A stretch of DNA of 64,000 bases from Paenibacillus brevis (GCF_018919145.1 NZ_JAHLQJ010000002.1:124001-188000); one strand, 5' to 3'; shown: positions 18,527 through 28,111, counted from the first letter of the stretch. Numbers and translations are program-made. The notes: generated by a model not told the origin, from the letters alone.

Positions 18527-20740
18527 TTGAAAATCATGTCTAAAATTATCGGGGGGATTTTGGGCCTTCTGGTATTAGGTCTGCTTGGCGGATGTATGGA
18601 GGATTCCATGAGTGATCCTTATGCACTGCCTGCTGATATGGAGGAAATAATTACATTGCTGAATTCCAAAGCCATGACGGCGATGAACGAAGAAGAGTAT
18701 GAGACGGCGTTAACTCATATGAGAAAGGCGATTTATTATGCCTATGAAGTTGATCCGGAGCTGGAGACACTCAGTCAGGAAAAGCTGGTACCGGAACTGT
18801 TGAATTCGACCTTTACTAATATGAGCAATGCCTTGTATTTAGCCGGTGAATATGAAAGTGCATTTGCTTTTGCCGAGAAATCACTGCTCATGTTACCCAA
18901 TTATGATGATGAGTATGTCACTCTGGGAAATGTGTTGTCTGAAATAGGCAGCATTGACGAAGCTGTGTCTAATTATGAGCAGGCGCTTGAGCTGAATAAG
19001 AACAGCTCAAATGCCCATTATGGTCTGGGAATGATTTATTATTACGATTATGAGGATTACACCGAGGCTCTGAAGGAGTTCAACAAATATTTGAAGGAAT
19101 ATCCAAGTGATCCCGATGCCGCTATTATGCGGGTGTATACATTGCTTCAATTGGGACGGCAGGAGACGGCAGAGGAATACGCGAGGAATTATTCCAAGAA
19201 ATATACCTTTGAATTTAAAAAGTATGAAGTAATGGGAGCTTATCTGGAATGGACGGGCAAGGATAAGGAAGTGATTGCCTTCTATGAAGATGCTGCCGAA
19301 CACCTGCCTGATCATTGGAAGGCACAGCTCAAGCTTGGCGAGGTTTATTATGATTATGATGAGTATGAGGATGCGCTCAAGCAATTTAATCATTTGGTTA
19401 GCGCATTTCCTGATAAGCCGGAGACGCTGGAAAAGCTCTTTTCGGTGTATAGTGTTCTTGGCGATATCGAAGGAGCTGAGGCGCTGTATGCCTCGTCAGA
19501 GCACCCGGAGTCTCTAACCATGTCAATGGGGACATTCTATGTGGATCAAGGAATGTATCGAAGGGCACTGCCTTATTTTGAAGCCTACATAGAGGAGTAT
19601 CCCTCCAACGAAGCGGGATATGTAAAATATATTCAAACCTTGAATTGGGGGAAGCGTTATGCCCGCTGTGCAGAATTTGGCGAGCAGACGCTGCAATCCA
19701 TATCTCCCCTCTGGTCGGATATCCCCTGGTATACGGGAGATTGCTTGACCGAGCTTGGCAAGGATCAGGAGGCCATTGCGTATTTTGAACTGGCTGCCAA
19801 GGCAGATCCGGAGGATAACGAATCCTGGTCGTGGCTTGCAATGGCACATCTTCGTCTGGGAAATGAGGAGAAGGCCAAGGAATATAGTGAGCGCGCATTA
19901 GAAATCTATGAGTATGACAACGTTGCCCAATCAGTGCAAGAGGAACTCCTAAGCCACAATGAACCGCTAGGTGCCCGGATCAAACAATTTTTTATCGACA
20001 ACTATCTCTATGAGAAAGATGCATCCAAGCTGGAGGAAAGATTGGAGCCCCTGGATGCGCCAGATCTAGCGGCGGCTGAAATTGCCAGTATTATTGATCA
20101 GGTCAGACAACCGGAGGATCGCTTTACCTTTCTGATTTATGGCGAGCTTTATGAGCAGATGAGCGGGGCAGGGGATAGTGATGTCATCTTCAAGGATCTG
20201 GGAGATATCAGTTACTTTAAAATTGAAGACTTCACCAAAAGCACGGATGACCAATTTATACGCCTGCTGGATGATATCTCTTCTACGGAAGAGAAGACAT
20301 TGGTACTTGATCTGCGGAATAACGGGGGAGGGTTAACAGAGAGTGCGAATAATATGCTGGATGTCCTGCTCCCCGATCTTGTAACCAGTACGCTGATTTA
20401 TCGGGATGGGTACACCTATAGCTATTATTCTGATGCAGATCAGGTCAGGTTTGGCCGCATCTTTCTCTTTGTCGATGAGAATACGGCAAGTGCCGCCGAA
20501 ATGCTCACGCTCGGGCTCAAGACATATGCAGAGAATGTGACCGTGATCGGACGTCCTACCTTCGGCAAGGGTGTGGGTCAGCTGGTTTTTGAAGACAAAG
20601 CAGAGAAGGTCATGCTGTTCGCCGTGAACCATTATTGGAACGTAATGCAGAATAACATTGCCATTTCGAAGATAGAGCCGGATATTCGAGTCTCGGGGAA
20701 TCAGCTGGAGAGCTTCTTAAAGAAAATCCCTAAGCCTTGA
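18527..20740 (+). CDS. TPR lipoprotein with C-terminal S41 peptidase domain, copy 1
   Basis: 737 residues from TTG at 18527 (GGAGAGG upstream); the paralogue has TTG at the same place with the same first residues, which supports this start. A lipobox LLGG-C follows a short hydrophobic segment, so the protein is probably lipid-anchored outside the cell. Residues ~35-470 are TPR helices (for example ALTHMRKAIYYAYEVDP, ALELNKNSSNAHYGLGMIYY). Residues ~540-737 match the S41 (C-terminal processing protease) fold: LVLDLRNNGGGL, TASAAE with Ser655, and FGKGVGQ with Lys681, the expected Ser-Lys dyad. No PDZ domain is seen. The substrate is unknown; TPRs may select it. Confidence 0.88.
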   Translation: MKIMSKIIGGILGLLVLGLLGGCMEDSMSDPYALPADMEEIITLLNSKAMTAMNEEEYETALTHMRKAIYYAYEVDPELETLSQEKLVPELLNSTFTNMSNALYLAGEYESAFAFAEKSLLMLPNYDDEYVTLGNVLSEIGSIDEAVSNYEQALELNKNSSNAHYGLGMIYYYDYEDYTEALKEFNKYLKEYPSDPDAAIMRVYTLLQLGRQETAEEYARNYSKKYTFEFKKYEVMGAYLEWTGKDKEVIAFYEDAAEHLPDHWKAQLKLGEVYYDYDEYEDALKQFNHLVSAFPDKPETLEKLFSVYSVLGDIEGAEALYASSEHPESLTMSMGTFYVDQGMYRRALPYFEAYIEEYPSNEAGYVKYIQTLNWGKRYARCAEFGEQTLQSISPLWSDIPWYTGDCLTELGKDQEAIAYFELAAKADPEDNESWSWLAMAHLRLGNEEKAKEYSERALEIYEYDNVAQSVQEELLSHNEPLGARIKQFFIDNYLYEKDASKLEERLEPLDAPDLAAAEIASIIDQVRQPEDRFTFLIYGELYEQMSGAGDSDVIFKDLGDISYFKIEDFTKSTDDQFIRLLDDISSTEEKTLVLDLRNNGGGLTESANNMLDVLLPDLVTSTLIYRDGYTYSYYSDADQVRFGRIFLFVDENTASAAEMLTLGLKTYAENVTVIGRPTFGKGVGQLVFEDKAEKVMLFAVNHYWNVMQNNIAISKIEPDIRVSGNQLESFLKKIPKP

Positions 20741-20789
20741 TCTAGCAGTCATTCAATCAATAACAAAATTATGGGATGGGGCGAGCAGG

Positions 20790-23009
20790 TTGAAAATCAT
20801 ATCGCGTCTTCGGTATATCTGTGGTCTTGTGCTAAGTCTGGGATTGATTGGCGGTTGTTTGAATCTTCCCTCGGCAGAGCCTTACCGAGTACCGGCAGAG
20901 CTGGAAAAGAAAATTAATGATCAGAATGAACAGGCGGTCGCTCTCATTCAAGAGGGAAGATATGAGGAGGGCATAGTATATCTGGAAGAAGCTGTCGCCT
21001 ATGTGTACGAGGCAGACCCTGAGCTTCGGGATTTGACTCAAGAGAAACGAGTCCCATTTCCGCTGGATACCCCCTTTAATAATTTGAGTTGGGCATACCA
21101 CGAGCTCGGGGATTATCAACAAGCGTTAGCCTATGCGGAGAAATCCATATTGTTGCTCCCTAATGATGATGTGGAGTATACCAATAAAGCAAATGCGCTA
21201 TACCATCTGGGTAGAACAAGCGAAGCATTGACAAGCTATGAAAAGGCAGTCGATTTGAACAGTGAAAATGCAAGAGCGCATTATTGGATCGGCCTGATTT
21301 CCTACGAGATGGGCGATTACGAGGCTGCTCTGAAGAAGCTGAATAAGTACTTGGATGCCCATCCGGATAATGGTGATGCGGCTTCGATGCGAGTATATAC
21401 ACTGCTTCAATTAGACCGGCCTGATGTAGCAGAGGAATATGCGGATAATTTTCTGAAACGTTATTCTAATACCTACGAAGGCTATTGGGCAATGGCTGCT
21501 TATCTGGAAGAAACTGCGGGGTACGACGAAATTTTAGCGTTTCATATCCAGGCGGCAGAGCGGTTCCCTTCGGAGTGGGTAGCTCAGGTTAAGGTAGGCC
21601 AGACGTATTATGATCATGGCGACTACGAGTCTGCTTTAAAGCAATTTAAAAGCATGACTCTCGTATTCCCCCAAGACCCTGAGCTGGAGGGGCGGTTGAT
21701 ACGTACTTATAGCGCTCTGGGAGATCGGGAAGGGGCAGAAACTGTATATATGAATTCAAATGCTCCCCAGCAATTGCTTGCGGCCATGGGGCAGCTATAC
21801 CTTGATCATGGATACTACACGAAAGCGATCGAATTTTATGATGCGGTCAATGTAAACCAACCCTGGAATGAGACGGGATATGTGAAGAAGCTTCAAGCAC
21901 TTTCCTGGGGCAAGCGATATGTGCGGTGTGTGGAGCTAGGGGAGCAGCTCTTAAAGACAACGGAGCCCTCTTCAGCTGAAATTCCTTGGTTTACAGGGCG
22001 GTGTGAAATGGAACTCGGTCAGACTGAGAAGGCAGCCGAGCACTTTAAGCTGGCGACTGAGATAGACGCTGAAGATGGCGAATCTTGGTCACAACTGGCG
22101 CTGGCTCATTTTACGCTCGGCCATGAGCCGGAGGCTCGCGAATACAGTGAACGCGCCTTGGAGATGAATGCGGAGGACCCGACGGCCTCTTATGTACGGG
22201 AAGCTCTGGATGGCAGAAATCAGTCGCTTGGATCTCGAATCAAGGCATTTATGAAGGAGAACTATCTGTACGGTAAAGACTTGGCTCAGTTGGATCGCAG
22301 TTTGGAGAGGCTGGATTCACCTGACCTTTCCCTATCTCAAATGGCAACAATTATCGATCAGTCAAGACAGTACGATGATCAACTCACTTTCTTGGCGTAC
22401 GGGGAGCTTTATGAGCAACTGACCAAGTCCGATAAGGGAGGCGGAGTGTTTCATAAGGATATTGGCCAAATCAGTTACTTTAAGTTGGATGAATTCTCCA
22501 GAACGACCGATGACCAGTTTATCAAGCTAGCCGACGATATTCCTTCACCGGAGGAAAAGACGCTGATACTGGATTTGCGTGGGAATGGAGGCGGATTGAC
22601 GGAGAGTGCTAACAATATTCTGGACATCCTTCTGCCCGAGCTGACTACAAGCACGCTTATCTATCAGGATGGAGCAACATACAGTTATTACTCTGGTCCA
22701 GATCAAATTCACTTTAGTAACATTGCTATCTTTGTCGATGAAGATACAGCGAGTGCAGCAGAACTGCTCACGTTAGGGCTCAAAACCTATGGTGATCATG
22801 TCAGCATCATTGGACGTACAACCTCTGGCAAAGGTGTCGGGCAACTGGTAATGGAAGATAAAGAGCATCAGGTGTTATTGTATGTGGTGAATCACCGTTG
22901 GAATGTGCTGCAGAGCAATATTGCCTCTTCACGGATCGTTCCGGATGTGAAGGTAACCGGGAACGAGCTTGAAGACTTTATTGCTAGAGTGAAGATTCCA
23001 AGAAAATAA
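20790..23009 (+). CDS. TPR lipoprotein with C-terminal S41 peptidase domain, copy 2
   Basis: 739 residues from TTG at 20790, 49 bp after copy 1 and clearly a tandem duplicate of it (about two thirds identical in the peptidase part by eye, less in the TPR part). Lipobox LIGG-C, TPR repeats (YTNKANALYHLGRTSEAL, ARAHYWIGLISYEMGDY), then LILDLRGNGGGL, DTASAAE with Ser655 and TSGKGVGQ with Lys681, the same residue numbers as in copy 1. Both dyads are intact, so both may be active. It ends at a strong terminator, so the pair looks like one operon. Confidence 0.88.
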   Translation: MKIISRLRYICGLVLSLGLIGGCLNLPSAEPYRVPAELEKKINDQNEQAVALIQEGRYEEGIVYLEEAVAYVYEADPELRDLTQEKRVPFPLDTPFNNLSWAYHELGDYQQALAYAEKSILLLPNDDVEYTNKANALYHLGRTSEALTSYEKAVDLNSENARAHYWIGLISYEMGDYEAALKKLNKYLDAHPDNGDAASMRVYTLLQLDRPDVAEEYADNFLKRYSNTYEGYWAMAAYLEETAGYDEILAFHIQAAERFPSEWVAQVKVGQTYYDHGDYESALKQFKSMTLVFPQDPELEGRLIRTYSALGDREGAETVYMNSNAPQQLLAAMGQLYLDHGYYTKAIEFYDAVNVNQPWNETGYVKKLQALSWGKRYVRCVELGEQLLKTTEPSSAEIPWFTGRCEMELGQTEKAAEHFKLATEIDAEDGESWSQLALAHFTLGHEPEAREYSERALEMNAEDPTASYVREALDGRNQSLGSRIKAFMKENYLYGKDLAQLDRSLERLDSPDLSLSQMATIIDQSRQYDDQLTFLAYGELYEQLTKSDKGGGVFHKDIGQISYFKLDEFSRTTDDQFIKLADDIPSPEEKTLILDLRGNGGGLTESANNILDILLPELTTSTLIYQDGATYSYYSGPDQIHFSNIAIFVDEDTASAAELLTLGLKTYGDHVSIIGRTTSGKGVGQLVMEDKEHQVLLYVVNHRWNVLQSNIASSRIVPDVKVTGNELEDFIARVKIPRK

Positions 23010-23017
23010 GGTGCGGC

Positions 23018-23061
23018 AAAAAGCCTGCCCCTTTCCCGTAAAGGAAGGAGCAGGCTTTTTT
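23018..23061 (+). terminator. Terminator after the TPR-S41 pair
   Basis: AAGCCTGCCCCTTTCC pairs with GGAAGGAGCAGGCTT (one mismatch and one bulge), followed by six T. Confidence 0.9.
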
Positions 23062-23161
23062 GTACAGCTTAACGGGACAACGCATAGCCCGAGTGGAGGG
23101 AAATATGATACAATTGGAACAAATGTTCGATTGTTCGGGTAATTGCAGATGAAGGGATGGC

Positions 23162-25486
23162 ATGACAGCTTTGAAAAAACGGAATCAGGAAATGGAATCC
23201 TCCTCTTCGATTCGAATAGCAGTTCGTCCCTTGGTGGAATATGTGCTGCGCGGCGGAGATTTGGACAGCGGGTTCGGCCGTCCGAATGCCCTTGTGGAGG
23301 GAACACGGGCACATCAACAGGTGCAGAAGGAATATGGCGAGCTGGATCAGAGGGAAGTGTATCTGTCGGCAGAGGTTCCGTGTGAAGAGCTGGTCTTCTT
23401 GGTAGAAGGACGCTGTGACGGCCTGCTTGCGCAGGAGGACGGCTCCCTGATGATTGATGAGATCAAATCGACTTCCGGGGAATTGGCGTTTATAGAGGCG
23501 GAAAGCTATCCGGTACACTGGGCGCAAGCGAAGTGCTATGCCTTTATGGCAGCACGGGAGCGCGGGCTCACGCATATGTCGGTACAGCTTACCTATATGC
23601 AGCTTCCATCGGGCGAGCTAAAGCGGTTCAGGAAGCAGTTCGGCTACATGGAGCTGGAAGCCTTTGTCCATGAGGTCGTTGCTGGTTATGCTCCATACGT
23701 CCGGCTGAGGATGGTCCATCGCGATCAGCGCGATCAGAGCATTCCGCCGCTGGCATTTCCCTATCCGGATTATCGAGCCGGGCAGCGCAAGCTGGCGGGA
23801 GCGGTATATAAGTCGATTCAGGAGAAGGTTAATCTGTTTGCCAAAGCCCCTACGGGCATCGGGAAGACCATCTCGACGATCTTTCCGGCCGTTAAGGCTA
23901 TTGGAGAAGGGCATCTGCAGCAAATCTTCTACTTGACGGCAAGGACGACTAATCGTGCTGCGGCAGAAGCCGCCTTTTCTTTGCTGGTGCAAGCCGGACT
24001 GCGGATGCATGTAGTCACACTTACGGCGAAGGAGAAGGTCTGCTTCCAGGAGAAGGTCAGCTGCAGGAAGGAGGATTGTCCGTTTGCCGACGGGTTCTAT
24101 GACCGGGTCAACGGGGCAGTGCTGGATATTTTAGCGAATGAAACCATGATCGGCAGGCAGGTCATCGAAGCCTATGCCCTTAAGCACCGGGTGTGTCCGT
24201 TTGAATTCTCGCTGGAGCTGGCTTATGCTGCGGATGCGGTTATTTGTGATTACAATTATATCTATGACCCTAGAGTCTCGTTAAAAAGAATGCTTGGAGA
24301 GCAGAAGGGCAAGGCCGTGCTGCTGGTGGATGAGGCGCATCATTTGGTGGACCGGGGCCGGGATATGTATTCAGCAGAGATCACCAAACGCCCCTTTCTT
24401 GAGCTGCAGCGGGCATATAAGGGTCAGCATGAGGGTGTATATCGTGCTGCCAAGACGATAAACAGCTTCTTTGTCGCGCTAAAAAAAGAAGCGGATGCTT
24501 CCAGCCCGGTTGATTATCAGAAACCGGAGACCCTGCTCAAGCTGGCTGAGGATTTCTTGGCGCAAGCAGAACAGGAGCTGTTTGCACCTGTAGCAGCAGG
24601 TGTCTCGCCGGAGAGCGCCGGCCTGCTGCTGGAAACCTATTTTACGGCAAACAACTTCGTGCGGATCGGCAAGCTTTATGATGAGCGGTATGTCAGCTAT
24701 ACCGAATTGACGGCGGGAGATGTTCGACTAGTTCAGTTTTGCCTGGACCCCTCGCAGTTAATTCGCGAAGCGGGCAAGAGCTTCCGCTCAAGTATCTTTT
24801 TCTCGGCGACCTTATCGCCGCTGCATTATTTCAGGGATATGCTGGGTGCTTCTGAGGAAGACTATACTCTGAGCGTGCCATCTCCTTTTTCGCGTGAACA
24901 GCTGCAGGTGCAAATTCATCCGTATTCGACCAGATACCGGGATCGGGAGCGAACGAAGTCTTCCATTGCAGGAATGCTGCGGAAGGTGCTCGTGGAACGG
25001 CCGGGCAATTATCTGTTGTTTTTTCCTTCGTACGTCTACATGAGTCTTATCTATGAGGAGGTTGCTGCTGAGCTGCCGGATCAAGTAAAGCTTATGATGC
25101 AGACGGGCTCCATGACCGAGGAGGAACGGGAGAGCTTTCTGGCTGCTTTTCAGGCGGAAGGGGAACAGACCTTGGCTGCATTTGCTGTGATGGGGGGCAT
25201 CTTCTCGGAGGGAGTCGATCTGGTAGGAGACCGTTTAACCGGAGTGGCCGTAATCGGAGTCGGGCTGCCGCAGATTGGCATCGAGCGGGATTTGATCCGC
25301 GATTATTTTCATACGCGGGACAAGGACGGTTATGATTATGCCTATGTCTATCCCGGGATGAACAAGGTGCTCCAGGCCGGAGGCAGACTGATTCGCTCTG
25401 AGCAGGACCAGGGTCTGATCATGCTGGTGGATGATCGCTACCTGCAGCCGCATTATGCCGGATTGCTGCCGGAGGAATGGAAGTAG
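23162..25486 (+). CDS. DinG/XPD-like helicase with N-terminal PD-(D/E)XK nuclease domain
   Basis: 774 residues. Residues ~1-190 look like a RecB/Cas4-type nuclease: VEGRCDGLL near 85 (metal Asp) and IDEIKST near 100 (ExK). The helicase follows with Walker A APTGIGKT near 228, DEAHH near 388 and motif VI QAGGRLIRSEQDQG near the end. Four cysteines between motifs I and II (KVCFQ, SCRKEDCPF, HRVCPFE) fit the XPD/DinG iron-sulfur cluster. Such proteins are 5'-3' DNA helicases; the nuclease fusion suggests processing of branched or R-loop structures, which is inference. ATG has GAAGGG five bases upstream. No CRISPR array is nearby. Confidence 0.9.
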   Translation: MTALKKRNQEMESSSSIRIAVRPLVEYVLRGGDLDSGFGRPNALVEGTRAHQQVQKEYGELDQREVYLSAEVPCEELVFLVEGRCDGLLAQEDGSLMIDEIKSTSGELAFIEAESYPVHWAQAKCYAFMAARERGLTHMSVQLTYMQLPSGELKRFRKQFGYMELEAFVHEVVAGYAPYVRLRMVHRDQRDQSIPPLAFPYPDYRAGQRKLAGAVYKSIQEKVNLFAKAPTGIGKTISTIFPAVKAIGEGHLQQIFYLTARTTNRAAAEAAFSLLVQAGLRMHVVTLTAKEKVCFQEKVSCRKEDCPFADGFYDRVNGAVLDILANETMIGRQVIEAYALKHRVCPFEFSLELAYAADAVICDYNYIYDPRVSLKRMLGEQKGKAVLLVDEAHHLVDRGRDMYSAEITKRPFLELQRAYKGQHEGVYRAAKTINSFFVALKKEADASSPVDYQKPETLLKLAEDFLAQAEQELFAPVAAGVSPESAGLLLETYFTANNFVRIGKLYDERYVSYTELTAGDVRLVQFCLDPSQLIREAGKSFRSSIFFSATLSPLHYFRDMLGASEEDYTLSVPSPFSREQLQVQIHPYSTRYRDRERTKSSIAGMLRKVLVERPGNYLLFFPSYVYMSLIYEEVAAELPDQVKLMMQTGSMTEEERESFLAAFQAEGEQTLAAFAVMGGIFSEGVDLVGDRLTGVAVIGVGLPQIGIERDLIRDYFHTRDKDGYDYAYVYPGMNKVLQAGGRLIRSEQDQGLIMLVDDRYLQPHYAGLLPEEWK

Positions 25487-25515
25487 TCCATGGTGGCGTG
25501 TTCGAGGTTGCTGTC

Positions 25516-25556
25516 TTGACAACTCAAACTAAATTTATTATCTTTATATTAAGATA
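25516..25556 (+). promoter_or_regulatory. Promoter with MhqR-like operator on the -10
   Basis: TTGACA (25516-25521), 17 bp, then TATCTT (25539-25544). The -10 is part of an 18-bp inverted repeat TATCTT-N6-AAGATA (25539-25556), the layout expected for autorepression by the MarR-family protein encoded next. Confidence 0.75.
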
Positions 25557-25586
25557 TAACAAATTTTGAAGCAAGGAGGGTTCCCT

Positions 25587-26030
25587 ATGAGCTATCCACA
25601 GCAGGATGCTTTGAACCTTCATATTGCACTGACCAGAGCCAGTCAATGGGTAAATGCACATACGGAGAAGGATATTCGCGGCTTTGGTCTGACGCGGACG
25701 GAATTTGGAGTGCTGGAGCTGTTGTATCATAAAGGTCCTCAGCCGATCCAACAGATTGGCGGCAAGGTGCTGATGAGCAGCGGGAATATTACTTATGTAG
25801 TGGATAAGCTGGAGAAGCGCGGCTTTGTACGGCGTAATGCCTCGAAGGAAGACCGCCGTTTGATTTATGCGGAGATTACGGAGGAAGGCACCGCATTCAT
25901 ACAAGAGGCGTTTCCCAAGCATGCAGAGGTGATCGCTGAAGTCATGTCCGGTCTTTCGGAAGAGGAGAGACGGATGGCCGCAGAGCTGTTGAAGAAGCTT
26001 GGCAGACATGCACAGGCTACCTTTAAATAG
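25587..26030 (+). CDS. MarR-family regulator, MhqR-like
   Basis: 147 residues from ATG at 25587, with GCAAGGAGGG upstream; an in-frame start at 25566 has no RBS. The winged helix is visible in TEFGVLELLYHKGPQPIQQI, SSGNITYVVDKLEKRGFV (recognition helix) and DRRLIYAEITEEG (wing). The sequence strongly recalls Bacillus MhqR (YkvE), a repressor of quinone and diamide detoxification genes. No cysteine is seen, consistent with MhqR rather than the thiol-switch OhrR or YodB. The MhqD-like hydrolase downstream supports this assignment. Confidence 0.85.
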   Translation: MSYPQQDALNLHIALTRASQWVNAHTEKDIRGFGLTRTEFGVLELLYHKGPQPIQQIGGKVLMSSGNITYVVDKLEKRGFVRRNASKEDRRLIYAEITEEGTAFIQEAFPKHAEVIAEVMSGLSEEERRMAAELLKKLGRHAQATFK

Positions 26031-26052
26031 TCCTGTGCTTTTTTGAAACATT

Positions 26053-26070
26053 TATCTTAATGTTGAGATT
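26053..26070 (+). promoter_or_regulatory. Second MhqR-like operator
   Basis: TATCTT-AATGTT-GAGATT has the same 6-6-6 geometry as the site at 25539 (left half identical, right half 4 of 6). A TTGAAA hexamer at 26043 may be the -35 of the promoter for the hydrolase gene. Confidence 0.55.
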
Positions 26071-26181
26071 ATTATATTTGAATTAAATAAATCAGGAAGG
26101 AATGAAGAGGAGCTAACAGTACCTGGTTCTTCGGCGGAGTGGCCTATATAGTGTGCGGTACCTGAGAAGACGGCTTGATTA

Positions 26182-26343
26182 ATGAAGGATGGAAGGGAAT
26201 TTTACGCGATTGGGCAGGAAGGGTCTTTTGCCCGATTCCAATCTATGGGAGAATTAGGTAATATAATCGATATCAACATTGAACCCATGCAGTATGGTGC
26301 CGGGGGTGCGGGAACGGTATATGAGAAGATAGAGAAATCATAG
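26182..26343 (+). CDS. Possible small open frame of 53 residues
   Basis: In the 362-bp gap between the MarR gene and the hydrolase there is one frame from ATG at 26182 to TAG at 26341 (starts MKDGREFYAIGQ, ends VYEKIEKS). It has no good RBS and I do not recognise it. It could be a remnant of an MhqR target gene or chance. The rest of the gap holds the operator at 26053 and nothing else that I can support. Confidence 0.25.
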   Translation: MKDGREFYAIGQEGSFARFQSMGELGNIIDINIEPMQYGAGGAGTVYEKIEKS

Positions 26344-26392
26344 AAGCAAACTTGGAGCCGATTCAGGTTCGGATATTGGAGGGAGACCAGGA

Positions 26393-26998
26393 ATGAAGCA
26401 TGTATTTCAACAAGGGATCGATGCTAAAGCACCTGTACTGCTGTTATTGCACGGAACCGGAGGGACAGAACAGGATCTGCTCCCGCTTGCCGGAATTATC
26501 TCGCCGCAATCGTCTGTACTCAGCCTCCGCGGCAGCGTCCTGGAGAACGGGATGCCCCGATTTTTCCGTCGTCTGGCCGAAGGCGTATTTGATGAAGAGG
26601 ACCTGGTCCTGCGTACCAAGGAAATGCATGACTTTCTTGGTGAAGCGGCGGAGAAATACGGATTTGATCGAGGCAATATCGTAGCGATTGGCTATTCCAA
26701 TGGCGCTAATATTGCAGGCAGCCTGCTCTTTCATTACAGCGCTGCGCTGCGCGGGGCGATTCTGCATCACCCGATGGTTCCGCGAAGAGGCATAGAGCTG
26801 CCAAAGATGAACGGGGTTCCGGTATTTATTGGAGCAGGGACGAACGATCCGCTCTGTTCTCCGCAAGAGACAGAAGAGCTCGAGCGGCTGCTTGCCGGAG
26901 CAGGGGCGAAGGTCACTGTACAATGGCAGTCCGCCGGCCATCAGCTCACTAAGGGAGAGATCGACGCGGCATCCGCGTGGTATCAGCATAACTTCTAA
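26393..26998 (+). CDS. MhqD-like alpha/beta hydrolase (carboxylesterase)
   Basis: 201 residues, typical for the phospholipase/carboxylesterase family. Oxyanion-hole region LLLHGTGGTEQDLLPL, nucleophile elbow GYSNGAN (Ser near residue 102), catalytic Asp in GTNDPLC and His in SAGHQL. In Bacillus the MhqD homologue is induced by hydroquinones and controlled by MhqR, matching the regulator just upstream. GGAGGGAGACCAGG precedes the ATG. The physiological ester substrate is unknown. Confidence 0.88.
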   Translation: MKHVFQQGIDAKAPVLLLLHGTGGTEQDLLPLAGIISPQSSVLSLRGSVLENGMPRFFRRLAEGVFDEEDLVLRTKEMHDFLGEAAEKYGFDRGNIVAIGYSNGANIAGSLLFHYSAALRGAILHHPMVPRRGIELPKMNGVPVFIGAGTNDPLCSPQETEELERLLAGAGAKVTVQWQSAGHQLTKGEIDAASAWYQHNF

Positions 26999-27008
26999 AT
27001 ATAGCAGT

Positions 27009-27043
27009 AGCAGCCCCGTCAGCATTTGTGCGACGGGGCTGCT
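27009..27043. terminator. Bidirectional terminator between convergent genes
   Basis: AGCAGCCCCGTC and GACGGGGCTGCT form a perfect 12-bp stem between the hydrolase (plus) and the flavin oxidoreductase (minus). Confidence 0.8.
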
Positions 27044-27058
27044 GTTATTCATACCAAC

Positions 27059-28111
27059 TTATTTCATCAATTCTGCCAGCAGCTCATAGGAATGCAGCCG
27101 AGCCTGATGATCATAGACTTGTGTGGCTACGATCAGTTCGTCTGCAACGGTCTCCTCCAGGATCTGTTCCAGCTTCTTACGGACGGTCTGTGGCGAGCCG
27201 ATAGCCGCGAAGCTAAGCTGACGCTGGACGAGCTCCTTCTCCTGGGGAGTCCAGATGGCGTCCATCGAATCGACCGGCGGGCGAAGCTGTCCCGGCTGGC
27301 GGCGAATCAGGCCCAGGAACTGTTGTTCCTGGCTTGTCGCCAAACGCCGCGCCTCCTCATCGCTGTCCGCCGCGATGACATTGACCGCGACCATCGCATA
27401 AGGCCGCTCCAAGTGCGGCGAGGGCTCGAACCGGGAGCGATAAAGCTCCAGCGCCGGGATCAGATAGTCCGGCGCGAAGTGACTGGCGAAGGAGAACGGC
27501 AGGCCGAGCACGGCAGCTAGCTGAGCGCTGAAGCCGCTCGAGCCAAGCAGCCAGATCGGGATGTTCAGCCCTTCGCCCGGAACGGCCCGGACCCGCGGCG
27601 GCAGAGCAGGACCGTCGCTGGGCCGGAAATATTCCCGGAGCTCGCGGAGCCGCTCCGGGAAGTCCTGGCCGTCGCTGCCCGGACCGCGGCGCAGAGCCTG
27701 CGCCGTGAGCGGATCTGACCCGGGCGCGCGCCCGAGTCCAAGGTCGATCCGCCCCGGATACAGCGACTCCAGCGTGCCGAACTGCTCCGCCACTACAAGC
27801 GGCGAGTGGTTCGGCAGCATAATGCCGCCCGAGCCGACCCGGATCGTGCTCGTGCCCGCGGCGATATGGCCGATGACCACGGCCGTCGCAGAGCTGGCGA
27901 TGCCAGGCATGCCGTGGTGCTCGGCCAGCCAGAAGCGGTTATAGCCCCAGCGCTCGGCATGCTGCGCCAGATCAAGCGAACGGTTTAGCGACTCTGTAGC
28001 CGAGCCAGAGACCGGAATCGGAGCCAGATCCAGAATGGAGAGGGGAAGCGACGTTGCACTGCCATCCGCACGATCTGCTTCCGTGTGAAGGTGATAAGTC
28101 AAGTCAGACAT
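27059..28111 (-). CDS. Luciferase-like (LLM class) flavin-dependent oxidoreductase
   Basis: 350 residues from ATG at 28111, with AGGAGGTC upstream. The fold is seen in [13 protein letters not shown], then [41 protein letters not shown] in several pieces, and [14 protein letters not shown]. This is the MsnO8/YhbW-type subgroup of FMN-dependent monooxygenases, which lack the LuxB partner. The substrate is unknown. The middle of the gene (27550-27950) is markedly GC-rich compared with its neighbours. Confidence 0.88.
   Translation of the reverse strand: MSDLTYHLHTEADRADGSATSLPLSILDLAPIPVSGSATESLNRSLDLAQHAERWGYNRFWLAEHHGMPGIASSATAVVIGHIAAGTSTIRVGSGGIMLPNHSPLVVAEQFGTLESLYPGRIDLGLGRAPGSDPLTAQALRRGPGSDGQDFPERLRELREYFRPSDGPALPPRVRAVPGEGLNIPIWLLGSSGFSAQLAAVLGLPFSFASHFAPDYLIPALELYRSRFEPSPHLERPYAMVAVNVIAADSDEEARRLATSQEQQFLGLIRRQPGQLRPPVDSMDAIWTPQEKELVQRQLSFAAIGSPQTVRKKLEQILEETVADELIVATQVYDHQARLHSYELLAELMK

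Noticed and set aside
26129..26170. Possible acetate transporter (YaaH-like) remnant from a WFFGG-like string after the MarR gene
   Set aside because: Only about 14 residues between stops; too short to separate from chance.
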